Source: a virus
IMG/VR virus record: IMGVR_UViG_3300006128_000032
Span: 1-32,149 of that record
DNA length: 32,149 nt
Direction: 5' to 3' (one strand)
In this document: positions 1 through 5,691 of the stretch, in pieces
Layout of the letters: every line of letters begins with the position of its first letter
Position numbering within the stretch: position 1 is the first letter of the stretch
Made by a program: the position numbers and the translations under genes
The notes under the pieces: model-generated
Seen by the model: the letters and a program-made list of their open reading frames with translations, nothing else
The model's database searches: none
What the model was told of the DNA's origin: nothing

Positions 1-131
1 CCGCCTCTATACTTAGCCACAACTTCACCCATTGACCAGGCAACACTGTTAGTTGCGTGGTAACTAATTGCGTCATCGTATGAGATCCACTGCCGGGGAA
101 CTCCTGAAATATCTAGTGCTAATACTGACAC
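1..131 (-). CDS. HNH homing endonuclease-like protein, N-terminal fragment
   Basis: Only the first 43 codons lie in the window; the gene continues past base 1. A GTG start at 131 follows a strong ribosome site (AAAGGAG, 6 nt spacing, 138-144). The visible protein begins MSVLALDISGVPRQWISYDD and continues through VAWSMGEVVAKYRGG. I recognise this N-terminal module from HNH endonucleases common in tailed phages, where the nuclease domain lies further downstream; that domain is not visible here. The family assignment is from memory of the pattern. It sits just downstream of tRNA-Arg, as mobile endonuclease genes often do in phage tRNA arrays. Confidence 0.55.
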   Translation of the reverse strand, partial: MSVLALDISGVPRQWISYDDAISYHATNSVAWSMGEVVAKYRG

Positions 132-175
132 GACAAACTCCTTTGTGTTACTGTCTACATTATTTAATGCCTTGT

Positions 176-251
176 TGGTGGGTCGTAGAGGATTTGAACC
201 CCTGACTCCTTGGTTCGAAGCCAAGTACTCTGTCCACTGAGTTAACGACCC
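176..251 (-). tRNA. tRNA-Arg(TCG)
   Basis: Cloverleaf with acceptor GGGTCGT/ACGACCC, anticodon arm CTTGG-CTTCGAA-CCAAG (anticodon TCG), a canonical T-loop and encoded CCA. It lies 8 nt below a near-perfect sigma70 promoter, so the predicted transcript starts at about the mature 5' end. Confidence 0.93.
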
Positions 252-258
252 GTTGTTT

Positions 259-287
259 ATTATATGTTAAAAATGTTTAATTGTCAA
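259..287 (-). promoter_or_regulatory. sigma70-type promoter for tRNA-Arg
   Basis: Minus strand reads TTGACA, a 17-nt spacer, then TATAAT: both hexamers match consensus and the spacing is optimal. The expected start is around 251-253, at the tRNA 5' end. Confidence 0.85.
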
Positions 288-334
288 ATAGTGAATTTGT
301 ACCAGTGTATTTAATGTACATCATCTTTGGATAC

Positions 335-342
335 GATAAATA
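335..342 (+). promoter_or_regulatory. T4-late-type promoter box (GATAAATA)
   Basis: GATAAATA, then five T residues, then ATG at 348. By T4 late-promoter geometry the transcript would begin at or next to the start codon. No Shine-Dalgarno sequence is present. Confidence 0.6.
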
Positions 343-347
343 TTTTT

Positions 348-1229
348 ATGAACATTACTGATATAAATGAAACATGGGGTGCAAAGATTGAATTTGAAGA
401 CCCAATGGATTTCTTCAAACAGGATAAGTCACATATGCGTGAGTTATTGTATGAAAAAAAATTATTAGTTTTTAAAAAAATGACCTTTACTGAATTAGAC
501 TATGCAAAATTTGCGTATTATTTTGGTAAACCTTGGGAACAAAAAAACTATGCTTATAGTCATGAACGCAGTGATATATTAACTGAAAACAATAAAAAAT
601 TTGTAATAACCTCATTTAGCAATATCATAATTAGCACTAAAAAGATTCCATCTGACATAATGCCATGGCATGCTGATATTCCTAATGCTGATATAGACCA
701 TTGCTTCCCACATAGAGCATTATGGATTGTTAAAAACCCTAATGCATCTAACTCAGGACATACATTTTGGCTCAATATTGAGGACGGAATTGATTACCTT
801 AGTGATGAACTAAAAGATTTATCACATCGTATCACTGTGTTACAACAAAGTTGGTATTCACCTGGTACTGATGAAAAATTATTTGATTTTATTAAAGTAC
901 ATCCAGTTACTAGGAAAAAATCTTTAAGACTCAATTATTATGTAAGACCAGGACACTCTGGTGCTTGGATTAAAAAAGTATATATCGATGGAGTTGAACA
1001 AGCTGATTGCAGTTTAATACAAACATACATCGATTACTTGTTACAATTCCCTGAACTGTATATAGAACATGTTTGGGAGACATATGATATAGCAATTTAT
1101 GATAACTATTCATTCATTCACGGACGCACTGCATTACAATTCAATGAAGAAGAAGGCAATGAACGAAAATTTCATAGAATTAATATAGATCATATGTCTG
1201 ATGAAAATTTCATTAATCAAAATATCTGA
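348..1229 (+). CDS. TauD/TfdA-like Fe(II)/2-oxoglutarate dioxygenase
   Basis: 293-aa protein with the facial-triad pattern of Fe(II)/2OG dioxygenases: His108-x-Asp110 in PWHADIP, a Gly-x-Thr-x-Trp strand about 30 residues later (SGHTFW), and a distal His258 in FIHGRTAL with Arg260 and a further Arg near the C terminus. Length fits the TauD/TfdA clan. Such enzymes hydroxylate or cleave small molecules or side chains using 2OG and O2; the substrate cannot be told. I chose ATG 348 over TTG 327 because a late-type box ends 5 nt before 348. It is on the plus strand, unlike most neighbours, and its 3' end overlaps the convergent gene at 1217-1786 by 13 nt. Confidence 0.8.
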   Translation: MNITDINETWGAKIEFEDPMDFFKQDKSHMRELLYEKKLLVFKKMTFTELDYAKFAYYFGKPWEQKNYAYSHERSDILTENNKKFVITSFSNIIISTKKIPSDIMPWHADIPNADIDHCFPHRALWIVKNPNASNSGHTFWLNIEDGIDYLSDELKDLSHRITVLQQSWYSPGTDEKLFDFIKVHPVTRKKSLRLNYYVRPGHSGAWIKKVYIDGVEQADCSLIQTYIDYLLQFPELYIEHVWETYDIAIYDNYSFIHGRTALQFNEEEGNERKFHRINIDHMSDENFINQNI

Positions 1230-1786
1230 TTTTGACCTTCAATTTCAACATCAACTATTAAGTGAATTCTATACTCAGTACCATTATTTTCTAACATATG
1301 CGGCTTTCTGTTGTTCAGTCTGCTTAACATTTTGTAGGGCATATGTTCATACACATGATCTCCACCACTAAACAATACCTGTTCATTGGTTTTTAAAGGT
1401 ACATGAAATCTTGAATATACTTCAAAGTATTCAAAAGGATCAATGTGTAAACCTATAGTACTCTTTTCCTCTAACCTCACTATCATAATCCTACCCATTC
1501 GCTTGCCGTTTACTTTTTCAAATATCCATTTAGCTAAATTATACGATGATGGGAACGCAGATACTTGCTTATCTACGCAATCTATTATTTTACAATAATC
1601 TTTTAGTTCTTTAGGTGGGTTATTAATATCTATTTTATGACTACGAAGGTGTATTGATGTACTAGTATTAAATACTTTACTATTTCTCGACAGATCATTT
1701 ATACTTGACCAATCTATCGTTGATATTTCATTTAGTGCCGGCATGAAAATTTCGTCTGGCACCTCTCCTAGAATTTGTACTAACAT
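1217..1786 (-). CDS. Aspartyl/asparaginyl beta-hydroxylase-like 2OG oxygenase
   Basis: 189 aa. The C-terminal half carries GLHIDPFEYFEVYSRFHVPL: His114-x-Asp116 metal ligands and Arg126 on the following strand. This is followed by KPHMLENNGTEYRIHL with distal His163 and Arg173, probably the 2OG-binding arginine. This order (HxD, RxHxPL, then H with R about ten residues later) is typical of the Asp/Asn beta-hydroxylase family. The substrate is unknown. ATG 1786 lies 5 nt after a CATAAATA box, again with no Shine-Dalgarno sequence. It converges with the TauD-like gene. A second family member is encoded at 11183-11686. Confidence 0.75.
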   Translation of the reverse strand: MLVQILGEVPDEIFMPALNEISTIDWSSINDLSRNSKVFNTSTSIHLRSHKIDINNPPKELKDYCKIIDCVDKQVSAFPSSYNLAKWIFEKVNGKRMGRIMIVRLEEKSTIGLHIDPFEYFEVYSRFHVPLKTNEQVLFSGGDHVYEHMPYKMLSRLNNRKPHMLENNGTEYRIHLIVDVEIEGQNQIF

Positions 1787-1791
1787 GCGAA

Positions 1792-1799
1792 TATTTATG
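1792..1799 (-). promoter_or_regulatory. T4-late-type promoter box (CATAAATA)
   Basis: Minus strand reads CATAAATA-TTCGC-ATG: 5 nt to the start codon at 1786 and no Shine-Dalgarno sequence. Confidence 0.6.
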
Positions 1800-1872
1800 C
1801 GAGTTATTTTTAGCTTGTTCTTTTATAGATTAAATACTGAATGACTCCGTTAGACATATTATATACCCCATT

Positions 1873-1912
1873 AGATGTTCCACCCGTTCCAAAATGCATT
1901 ATACTGGACATC
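1873..1912 (-). other. Hairpin downstream of tRNA-Val
   Basis: Minus strand has AGATGTCCA and, about 22 nt on, TGGAACATCT, forming a 9-bp stem with one bulge. It lies some 28 nt past the tRNA-Val CCA. There is no U-run at its 3' side, so it is not a classic terminator. The rest of 1800-1939 shows no gene. Confidence 0.4.
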
Positions 1913-1939
1913 TGAAAAAATTAGACTATTTAAATAATC

Positions 1940-2014
1940 TGGTGGATGATGCAAGGATCGAACTTGCGACCTACTCCATGTCACGGAGTTATTCTACCGC
2001 TGAAATAATCATCC
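1940..2014 (-). tRNA. tRNA-Val(GAC)
   Basis: Acceptor GGATGAT/ATCATCC, anticodon arm ACTCC-GTGACAT-GGAGT (anticodon GAC), T-loop TTCGATC and encoded CCA. Confidence 0.88.
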
Positions 2015-2022
2015 GAATTATT

Positions 2023-2140
2023 TGGTGCCGCTGCTTGGATTCGAACCAAGATAACTTCCTTAGAATGGAGTTTGATGTTGCTGACTGTATCCTTTACAGG
2101 ATAACCTTTTATAAGCGTCCTACCATTAGACGACAGCGGC
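2023..2140 (-). tRNA. tRNA-like gene with the anticodon arm replaced by a long conserved helix
   Basis: Acceptor (GCCGCTG/CAGCGGC plus ACCA), D arm (GTC, loop with GG, GAC) and T arm (CTTGG-TTCGAAT-CCAAG) are all good. However, the D and T arms are about 65 nt apart instead of about 22-25. The extra part contains TATCC-TGTAAA-GGATA, then the bulge motif CAGCAA, then CTAAG that could pair with CTTA beside the D arm. The ATCC/GGAT helix and CAGCAA bulge recur in the RNAs at 2151-2237, 3743-3802 and 6822-6921, but here their order is reversed and closed by a hexaloop. No ordinary anticodon is certain; the loop contains GTA. It could be an intron-bearing tRNA or a tRNA mimic. Confidence 0.6.
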
Positions 2141-2150
2141 ATATATAACA

Positions 2151-2237
2151 GGATAGCAAGTTTACGGATTCGAACCGTTAAGTTTCTTTTTCAGAGAAAT
2201 TGTGAACCAATCACATTATTGTTTGCTGTGGCTATCC
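2151..2237 (-). ncRNA. Helix-closed tRNA-Phe-like RNA without acceptor stem (element P1)
   Basis: An outer helix GGATAGC/GCTATCC encloses, on the 5' side, an unpaired CACAGCAAACA. A D-arm-like hairpin (GTG-ATTGGTT-CAC), an anticodon arm TTTCT-CTGAAAA-AGAAA (GAA, the standard Phe loop) and a T arm with loop TTCGAAT follow in normal order. Nothing can act as an acceptor stem, and there is no CCA after the outer helix. It starts six nt after the tRNA-Gln CCA (linker GTTTTA) and is followed by TGTTATATAT and the next tRNA-like gene. Confidence 0.6.
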
Positions 2238-2243
2238 TAAAAC

Positions 2244-2317
2244 TGGCAGAGGGTATAGGAATCGAACCTATGACAGCGGAATCAAAATCCGCGGTTATAC
2301 CATTTAACTAACCCCCA
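2244..2317 (-). tRNA. tRNA-Gln(TTG)
   Basis: Anticodon arm GCGGA-TTTTGAT-TCCGC (anticodon TTG), T-loop TTCGATT, G73 and encoded CCA. Acceptor TGGGGGT/ACCCTCT has the weak 1-72 position typical of tRNA-Gln, here T-T. Confidence 0.88.
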
Positions 2318-2393
2318 ACAAATTTGGCTGCGTGTTTTTGTCATTCTCATTGAGGCTTGAACGCAAGTTCCTCAAATCAGTTGCAACACAACT
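2318..2393 (-). other. Structured spacer ending in a CCA-like sequence
   Basis: Minus strand carries a hairpin TTGAGG-AA-CTTG-CGTT-CAAG-CCTCAA and weak outer pairing GTGTT/AACAC, and ends GCAGCCA just before tRNA-Gln. It may be a decayed tRNA, since a CCA-like end remains but D and T arms are not recognisable. Confidence 0.35.
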
Positions 2394-2467
2394 TGGTGCC
2401 TTCGACAAGAATCGAACTTGTGATAACCGCTTATCAAGCGGACGTTATACCGTTTAACTACAAAGGC
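2394..2467 (-). tRNA. tRNA-Ile(GAT)
   Basis: Acceptor GCCTTTG/CGAAGGC, anticodon loop TTGATAA (GAT) on a CCGC/GCGG stem, T arm ACAAG-TTCGATT-CTTGT and CCA encoded. Its 5' 14 nt overlap the 3' end of the endonuclease gene at 2454-3086. Confidence 0.88.
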
Positions 2468-3086
2468 TTTTTATGAATTCATGTGTCAATTCATGTTCCA
2501 ATAAAACAATGACTCTGACTGTGTTTTGTTCTTTTACTTTTTCTATCTTGGTCGTATCAAGTTTTGCTTTGTACGAATTTTTTGGATCTAGATACAAGTC
2601 GTATTCCGGAAGATAAAAATCTGCGAAATAATTCCTACCATCATACTTTAATGCTGGCGGTCTAATCCACTGTATTCCTAACTCATTCAGTAATACACTA
2701 CATTTTAATTCAAATGTACTTTGTAGACAAACTTCCTTACCAAACGAATCTAATACATGAAACTTCTTGCTTCTTCCTGCATTTGGCTGATATCCACCCA
2801 GACCTTTATCTTTAGCAATCACTGATAGATGAGCCTTTTGTTCATCAGTGAGATACCTCGGGTTGGAGGTCGCAGTCTTTGATATTGATTTAGCCATAAC
2901 ACTAACTCTAGTATCAGCTTCGGCAGTTAAACCTTTATTCCAAGCTGTTCTTCCGAAGTTGCCAGGAAATTGCACTTGTGTCTTTATCCCGGGACATTTT
3001 TCTCCATGACTTCTGGATAGTTGACTTGTTGTTGTTTCTTGTTTACACTTGATACAAGAGCACATTATTTGATATTTGGAAGACAT
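2454..3086 (-). CDS. Putative homing endonuclease, zinc-finger plus PD-(D/E)XK-like domain
   Basis: 210 aa. The N terminus has a CSCIKCK pair and downstream H/C residues suggesting a small zinc finger, then AWNKGLT, a NUMOD3-like DNA-binding motif. The C-terminal part has FELKCSVLLNELGIQWIRPP, then YFADFYLPEYDLYLDPKN, an Asp followed by D-x-K as in PD-(D/E)XK/Vsr-like nucleases. It is related to the product of 5848-6519, which has the same DFYLPE-DLY-DPKN block. Start ATG 3086 has ribosome site AGAGG 6 nt upstream and a late-type AGATAAATA box at 3104. The stop lies inside the tRNA-Ile gene, consistent with a mobile gene inserted in the tRNA array. Confidence 0.7.
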   Translation of the reverse strand: MSSKYQIMCSCIKCKQETTTSQLSRSHGEKCPGIKTQVQFPGNFGRTAWNKGLTAEADTRVSVMAKSISKTATSNPRYLTDEQKAHLSVIAKDKGLGGYQPNAGRSKKFHVLDSFGKEVCLQSTFELKCSVLLNELGIQWIRPPALKYDGRNYFADFYLPEYDLYLDPKNSYKAKLDTTKIEKVKEQNTVRVIVLLEHELTHEFIKSLCS

Positions 3087-3103
3087 ACAATACCTCTTTG
3101 TAT

Positions 3104-3111
3104 TATTTATC
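3104..3111 (-). promoter_or_regulatory. T4-late-type promoter box (GATAAATA)
   Basis: GATAAATA on the minus strand, upstream of the AGAGG ribosome site of the endonuclease gene starting at 3086. Confidence 0.55.
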
Positions 3112-3151
3112 TTACAGATCAAGAAAGTGCTTATTTTCTGAGTTATTTATT

Positions 3152-3226
3152 TGGTGGATGTAAGTAGATTCGAACTACTGACCTGCTCCGTATGAAGGAG
3201 ATGCACTACCGCTGTGCTATACATCC
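3152..3226 (-). tRNA. tRNA with CAT anticodon (elongator Met, or Ile2 if lysidine-modified)
   Basis: Acceptor GGATGTA/TACATCC, D stem GCAC/GTGC, anticodon loop TTCATAC (CAT), T arm AGTAG-TTCGAAT-CTACT and CCA encoded. The paired 1-72 position argues against initiator tRNA. Confidence 0.88.
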
Positions 3227-3233
3227 ATATGCT

Positions 3234-3309
3234 TGGGGTGTCACACGGGGAACGATCCCGTACTACCAGTTTCACAGACTAGGGTGCGAACCTCTACACT
3301 AGTGACACC
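3234..3309 (-). tRNA. tRNA-His(GTG)
   Basis: Anticodon arm CTAGT-CTGTGAA-ACTGG (GTG). An extra G(-1) opposite C73, the His identity pair, precedes acceptor GTGTCAC/GTGACAC. CCA is encoded. The T-loop is ATCGTTC rather than TTCGANN, a variant shared with several tRNAs in this array. Confidence 0.88.
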
Positions 3310-3320
3310 ATAAAATTGTT

Positions 3321-3415
3321 TGGAGGAAAGCAGAGGAGTCGAACCCCATCCCATTCTTCATGAGAACCTAGTTTTCAAGACTAGTCGCCGGACCATCCCG
3401 ACTGCATTACTTTCC
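3321..3415 (-). tRNA. tRNA-Ser(TGA)
   Basis: Class II tRNA with a long variable arm. Anticodon arm CTAGT-CTTGAAA-ACTAG (TGA), acceptor GGAAAGT/GCTTTCC, CCA encoded. Position 73 reads T rather than the usual G. Confidence 0.85.
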
Positions 3416-3422
3416 ATTTGTT

Positions 3423-3498
3423 TGGTGCAACCTCCAGGGATCGAACCTGGTTCACCGGTGCTTCAAACCGGCGCTATGACCACATCAGCTAAAGTTGC
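3423..3498 (-). tRNA. tRNA-Phe(GAA)
   Basis: Acceptor GCAACTT/AGGTTGC, D stem GCTG/TAGC, anticodon arm CCGGT-TTGAAGC-ACCGG (GAA with unusual G37 and C38), T arm CCAGG-TTCGATC-CCTGG and CCA encoded. Confidence 0.78.
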
Positions 3499-3658
3499 AT
3501 TATAAGGCGGGAGCCTAACTATCTTGTTGTTAGCAAGCCTCACTAGATTGTCTCGAATAAGAGAGTTTATACTACCTTGTAATCGTGTGCGGTGTCACAC
3601 AGCCGACCAAAACTGTGCTAGATTACTGGGGACTCAATCTTACCGTCTATCCCAAAAC
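3499..3658 (-). other. 160-nt structured non-coding spacer
   Basis: It lies between tRNA-Ile and tRNA-Phe and has no gene. It starts right after the tRNA-Ile CCA with GTTTTGGGATAG, very like the GTTTTAGGATAG that opens element P1. It contains several hairpins (AGATT/AATCT, GTGTG-ACACCG-CACAC and a GCTAAC/GTTAG pair near 3520-3535). It may be a diverged relative of the P elements, but the CAGCAA bulge is missing. Confidence 0.4.
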
Positions 3659-3732
3659 TGGTTCCTCCACCAGGTTACGATCCTGGGTCTTTCGATTATC
3701 GGTCAAATGCTCTACCATTGAGCTATAGAGGA
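3659..3732 (-). tRNA. tRNA-Ile(GAT), unusual C33
   Basis: Acceptor TCCTCTA/TGGAGGA, D arm GCTC/GAGC, anticodon arm TTTGA-CCGATAA-TCGAA, T arm CCAGG-ATCGTAA-CCTGG and CCA. The anticodon GAT follows C33 instead of the nearly invariant T33, so efficient decoding is doubtful. It is a second Ile(GAT) in the array. Confidence 0.75.
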
Positions 3733-3742
3733 ATATAAAACA

Positions 3743-3802
3743 GGATGCATTTTTACGGTTTTGATTAAAAGTCAAATGTATAAAAATTTGCTGTTAGCAT
3801 CC
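3743..3802 (-). ncRNA. Helix-closed tRNA-Lys anticodon-arm mimic (element P2)
   Basis: An outer helix GGATGC/GCATCC is followed on the 5' side by unpaired AACAGCAA, then ATTTTTA/TAAAAAT, then TTTGA-CTTTTAA-TCAAA, a perfect tRNA-Lys(TTT) anticodon arm. There are no D, T or acceptor arms. The flanks match P1 and P3: CCA-GCTTTA before and TGTTTTATAT plus a tRNA 5' end after. Confidence 0.6.
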
Positions 3803-3808
3803 TAAAGC

Positions 3809-3890
3809 TGGTACCCCCGGTCAGATTTGAACTGACATATCATACTCCTCTGTTTGAGAGAGGCGACTTTACCAATTTGTCCACAGGGGC
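3809..3890 (-). tRNA. tRNA-Leu(CAA)
   Basis: Acceptor GCCCCTG/CGGGGGT, anticodon arm CCTCT-CTCAAAC-AGAGG (CAA), extended variable region, T arm GTCAG-TTCAAAT-CTGAC, A73 and CCA. Confidence 0.85.
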
Positions 3891-3892
3891 AA

Positions 3893-4081
3893 TTATATTT
3901 TTGTATCTACATGACGACCTTTAGTATTAGTGGGTTCTACTTTCCCAGTCTCATCATAAAGGTATTGTACGACCTCTGTAACTTTTTTGTGAGAAACAGG
4001 ATCTTCAAGTGTTGTATACACAGTGGTGCGATGCTTGTGATTAACCGCATCTATTGTATTGTGTATTGATTGAACTATCAT
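3893..4081 (-). CDS. 62-aa protein of unknown function
   Basis: ATG 4081 lies 4 nt after a TCATAAATA late-type box and has no Shine-Dalgarno sequence. The product starts MIVQSIHNTIDAVNHKHRTT and is hydrophilic, with no membrane segment or motif I recognise. The stop is 3 nt from the tRNA-Leu 5' end. The promoter-like box and placement support it as real; function is unknown. Confidence 0.55.
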   Translation of the reverse strand: MIVQSIHNTIDAVNHKHRTTVYTTLEDPVSHKKVTEVVQYLYDETGKVEPTNTKGRHVDTKI

Positions 4082-4085
4082 GTAG

Positions 4086-4093
4086 TATTTATG
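4086..4093 (-). promoter_or_regulatory. T4-late-type promoter box (CATAAATA)
   Basis: CATAAATA-CTAC-ATG on the minus strand, 4 nt from the start codon of the 62-aa gene. Confidence 0.6.
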
Positions 4094-4095
4094 AT

Positions 4096-4178
4096 ACCAT
4101 ATAGAAACACACTCAATATTCTTATACGCCCGTGCCTTGCAAGCCGTTAAAATATAAGCGAATGTGTTTTTATATGGT
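4096..4178. repeat. Long inverted-repeat hairpin, copy E1
   Basis: 18-nt arms ACCATATAGAAACACACT and AATGTGTTTTTATATGGT pair at 16 of 18 positions and enclose 47 nt that pair further (CTTATA/TATAAG on the minus strand). E2 and E3 have identical arms but unrelated loops. Interval 4179-4262 has other pairings (CCCGGT/GCCGGG, CTGC/GCAG) and no convincing tRNA or gene. Confidence 0.85.
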
Positions 4179-4262
4179 TCTGCCGACCAAGCAGTAGAGC
4201 GGTAATGATTCCAGCGATCACCCGGCAGTCTAGACCGGGCACCAACAGCACACCTTGCTCTT

Positions 4263-4336
4263 ACCATATAGAAACACACTACTTGAACCTATGTTTCTCA
4301 TCGTGTCCACACAGGCGGAATGTGTTTTTATATGGT
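4263..4336. repeat. Long inverted-repeat hairpin, copy E2
   Basis: Same 18-nt arms as E1 with a different 38-nt loop. The interval 4337-4412 to E3 is closed by TGTAATG/CATTACA and has no gene. Confidence 0.85.
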
Positions 4337-4412
4337 TTGTAATGTTGACTACCTTAGTGGCCCACAGTCACGTTTGTCCACTCGCTTCTAGGTCGCATTT
4401 CTGCCATTACAT

Positions 4413-4492
4413 ACCATATAGAAACACACTCCCGGAGACGCATTACCTCCCCGTACCGAAGTATTATGAATTCGAATGTGTTTTTATATGGT
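4413..4492. repeat. Long inverted-repeat hairpin, copy E3
   Basis: Same 18-nt arms with a different 44-nt loop, which contains GGAG/CTCC pairing. The three copies start 167 and 150 nt apart within the gene-free stretch 4094-4525. Confidence 0.85.
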
Positions 4493-4512
4493 AGGGGTTT
4501 TATGAGTTGATG

Positions 4513-4520
4513 CATAAATA
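4513..4520 (+). promoter_or_regulatory. T4-late-type promoter box (CATAAATA)
   Basis: CATAAATA-AGTGT-ATG: exactly 5 nt to the start at 4526, no Shine-Dalgarno sequence. Confidence 0.6.
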
Positions 4521-4525
4521 AGTGT

Positions 4526-5434
4526 ATGCCTAATTATACAACATTTACATGTTCTTGCATAGTCTGCAAACAACCAAAAACCTCAAAAGGTATTCATTCT
4601 CATTATCTCATTTCTCATACAGAAGAAGGACGAGTAAGAAATCGTAAAAATCGTCTTGCTGGTGGATTATTAGGTTCTGAAATTGCTAAACAAAATGCAC
4701 AGCAAATTCAAAATCAATATTTAGAAAATCCTAACAAATGCAAACAGTGCGATGTCTCTCTTACATACGATCAGCGTCATAATAAATTCTGTTCAACATC
4801 CTGTTCGGCAAGTTTTTACAACAAGGATCGAAAAGGTGTTGCTCTAGATGCTACTGTGAAACAAAAGATTTCAGATAGTGTTAAAAAGTTTAATCTAGAA
4901 AATCCTTACACCAAATCAAAACAGATGTTTAGCAGACTATCGTATTGTTGTATATGCAACTCTGTCATACAAAACAAAATTGTTAAAACTTGTTCTTCTA
5001 AATGCAAGTCAGTGCTGTTATCAAACAACATGTCCGATAGAATCAAACAAAACAGAAGAAGTAATTATCGCAGAGATAAAAGATCTTATCTCGAAGAATC
5101 ATTTGAAACTTGGTTGTTGGATAATAACATTTCTCTAAAATATGAAACTGAATACACTATTAAAAATCATATTACACAGAAATGGTATTTCGTGGATTTC
5201 TACTTTCCCGAAATAAATCTTATAGTTGAACTTGACGGGAAACAGCACGAAAAACCTAAACACAAAGAAGCAGACAAACTTCGTGATGAATACATCGCTA
5301 CTAATCTAAACTTAAATGTTTTTAGAATTTCTTATGATGAATATCAAGCTGGTTCTAAAATAAACGAATTACTAAAATTATTGGTGAGGCAGGTGGGGTT
5401 CGAACCCACAAGGAGATTTCTCTCGCCAGATTAA
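4526..5434 (+). CDS. Putative homing endonuclease, zinc fingers plus Vsr/PD-(D/E)XK-like domain
   Basis: 302 aa. Cysteine pairs (CSCIVCK, CKQC with CSTSC, CCIC with CSSKC) suggest three treble-clef-like zinc modules in the first 175 residues. The C-terminal part has SYLEESFETWLLDNN, then YFVDFYFPEINLIVELDGKQH (Asp, then E-x-D-G-K) and NVFRISYDE, the layout of Vsr-like/DUF559-type PD-(D/E)XK nucleases. The last 16 residues are translated from the opposite strand of the tRNA at 5382-5469, so the reading frame runs 53 nt into that tRNA gene head-on. This fits a mobile endonuclease gene that landed beside a tRNA. Confidence 0.72.
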   Translation: MPNYTTFTCSCIVCKQPKTSKGIHSHYLISHTEEGRVRNRKNRLAGGLLGSEIAKQNAQQIQNQYLENPNKCKQCDVSLTYDQRHNKFCSTSCSASFYNKDRKGVALDATVKQKISDSVKKFNLENPYTKSKQMFSRLSYCCICNSVIQNKIVKTCSSKCKSVLLSNNMSDRIKQNRRSNYRRDKRSYLEESFETWLLDNNISLKYETEYTIKNHITQKWYFVDFYFPEINLIVELDGKQHEKPKHKEADKLRDEYIATNLNLNVFRISYDEYQAGSKINELLKLLVRQVGFEPTRRFLSPD

Positions 5435-5469
5435 AAGTCTGGTACCGCAGCCACTTCGGTGTCTGCCCC
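5382..5469 (-). tRNA. Class II tRNA with TTT (Lys) anticodon
   Basis: Acceptor GGGGCAG/CTGCCTC, anticodon arm CCAGA-CTTTTAA-TCTGG (anticodon TTT), T arm GTGGG-TTCGAAC-CCCAC, A73 and CCA. The variable arm is 16 nt with its own hairpin GAGA-GAAA-TCTC, and the D region (ACCGAAGTGGC) resembles tRNA-Leu. Bacterial tRNA-Lys is class I, so body and anticodon disagree. Charging by Lys or Leu enzymes cannot be decided here. Confidence 0.8.
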
Positions 5470-5475
5470 ATAATA

Positions 5476-5549
5476 TGGTCCCACACCACGGTAACGATCC
5501 GTGTTTTACCGGTTAAGAGCCGGTTACATCACCTTAATGTTTGTGAGGG
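5476..5549 (-). tRNA. tRNA-Lys(CTT)
   Basis: Acceptor CCCTCAC/GTGTGGG (one mismatch), D stem ACAT/ATGT, anticodon arm ACCGG-CTCTTAA-CCGGT (CTT), T arm CACGG-ATCGTTA-CCGTG and CCA. Confidence 0.78.
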
Positions 5550-5657
5550 ATAAGCAGTATTAGAATTTTCTTTTACGTGCCATCCCTAGACCAATACGGG
5601 ATCTAGAGCGACACTATCGTTTACCTGTCGGTTTCATGTCGTTTCCTTTTCGTTAAG
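5550..5657 (-). other. Structured leader of the tRNA-Lys transcript
   Basis: It lies between the sigma70 promoter at 5663 and tRNA-Lys(CTT). GGGAT near 5589-5593 can pair with ATCCC either upstream or downstream, giving mutually exclusive hairpins; the downstream ATCCC touches the tRNA 5' end. CTAGA/TCTAG also pair. A seven-codon mini-ORF (MKPTGKR) has a good ribosome site AAAAGGA. No terminator U-run is seen. Confidence 0.4.
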
Positions 5658-5662
5658 TTTGT

Positions 5663-5691
5663 AGTGTAACACCACTACGATTTATTGTCAA
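5663..5691 (-). promoter_or_regulatory. sigma70-type promoter
   Basis: Minus strand TTGACA, 17-nt spacer, TACACT. It drives the structured leader and the tRNAs below it. The -35 box overlaps the stop codon of the 59-aa gene. Confidence 0.7.

Noticed and set aside
2023-2140. Group I intron in the tRNA
   Set aside because: The insert is far too short and lacks P3/P7 core elements.
1894-2148. Open frame on the plus strand across 1894-2148, and similar ones at 3320-3505 and 7728-7919
   Set aside because: They are translations of the complement of tRNA genes (patterns like RIEL and GIEPGS come from the T-loop) and have no ribosome site.
4096-4492. CRISPR array
   Set aside because: Only three units, and each unit is an inverted-repeat pair around a loop rather than a direct repeat with uniform spacers; no cas genes are nearby.
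4096-4492. Hairpin-ribozyme similarity (AGAAACACAC in the repeat arm)
   Set aside because: In these repeats that stretch is fully paired with the opposite arm, unlike loop B of the hairpin ribozyme, and no substrate-loop partner was found.
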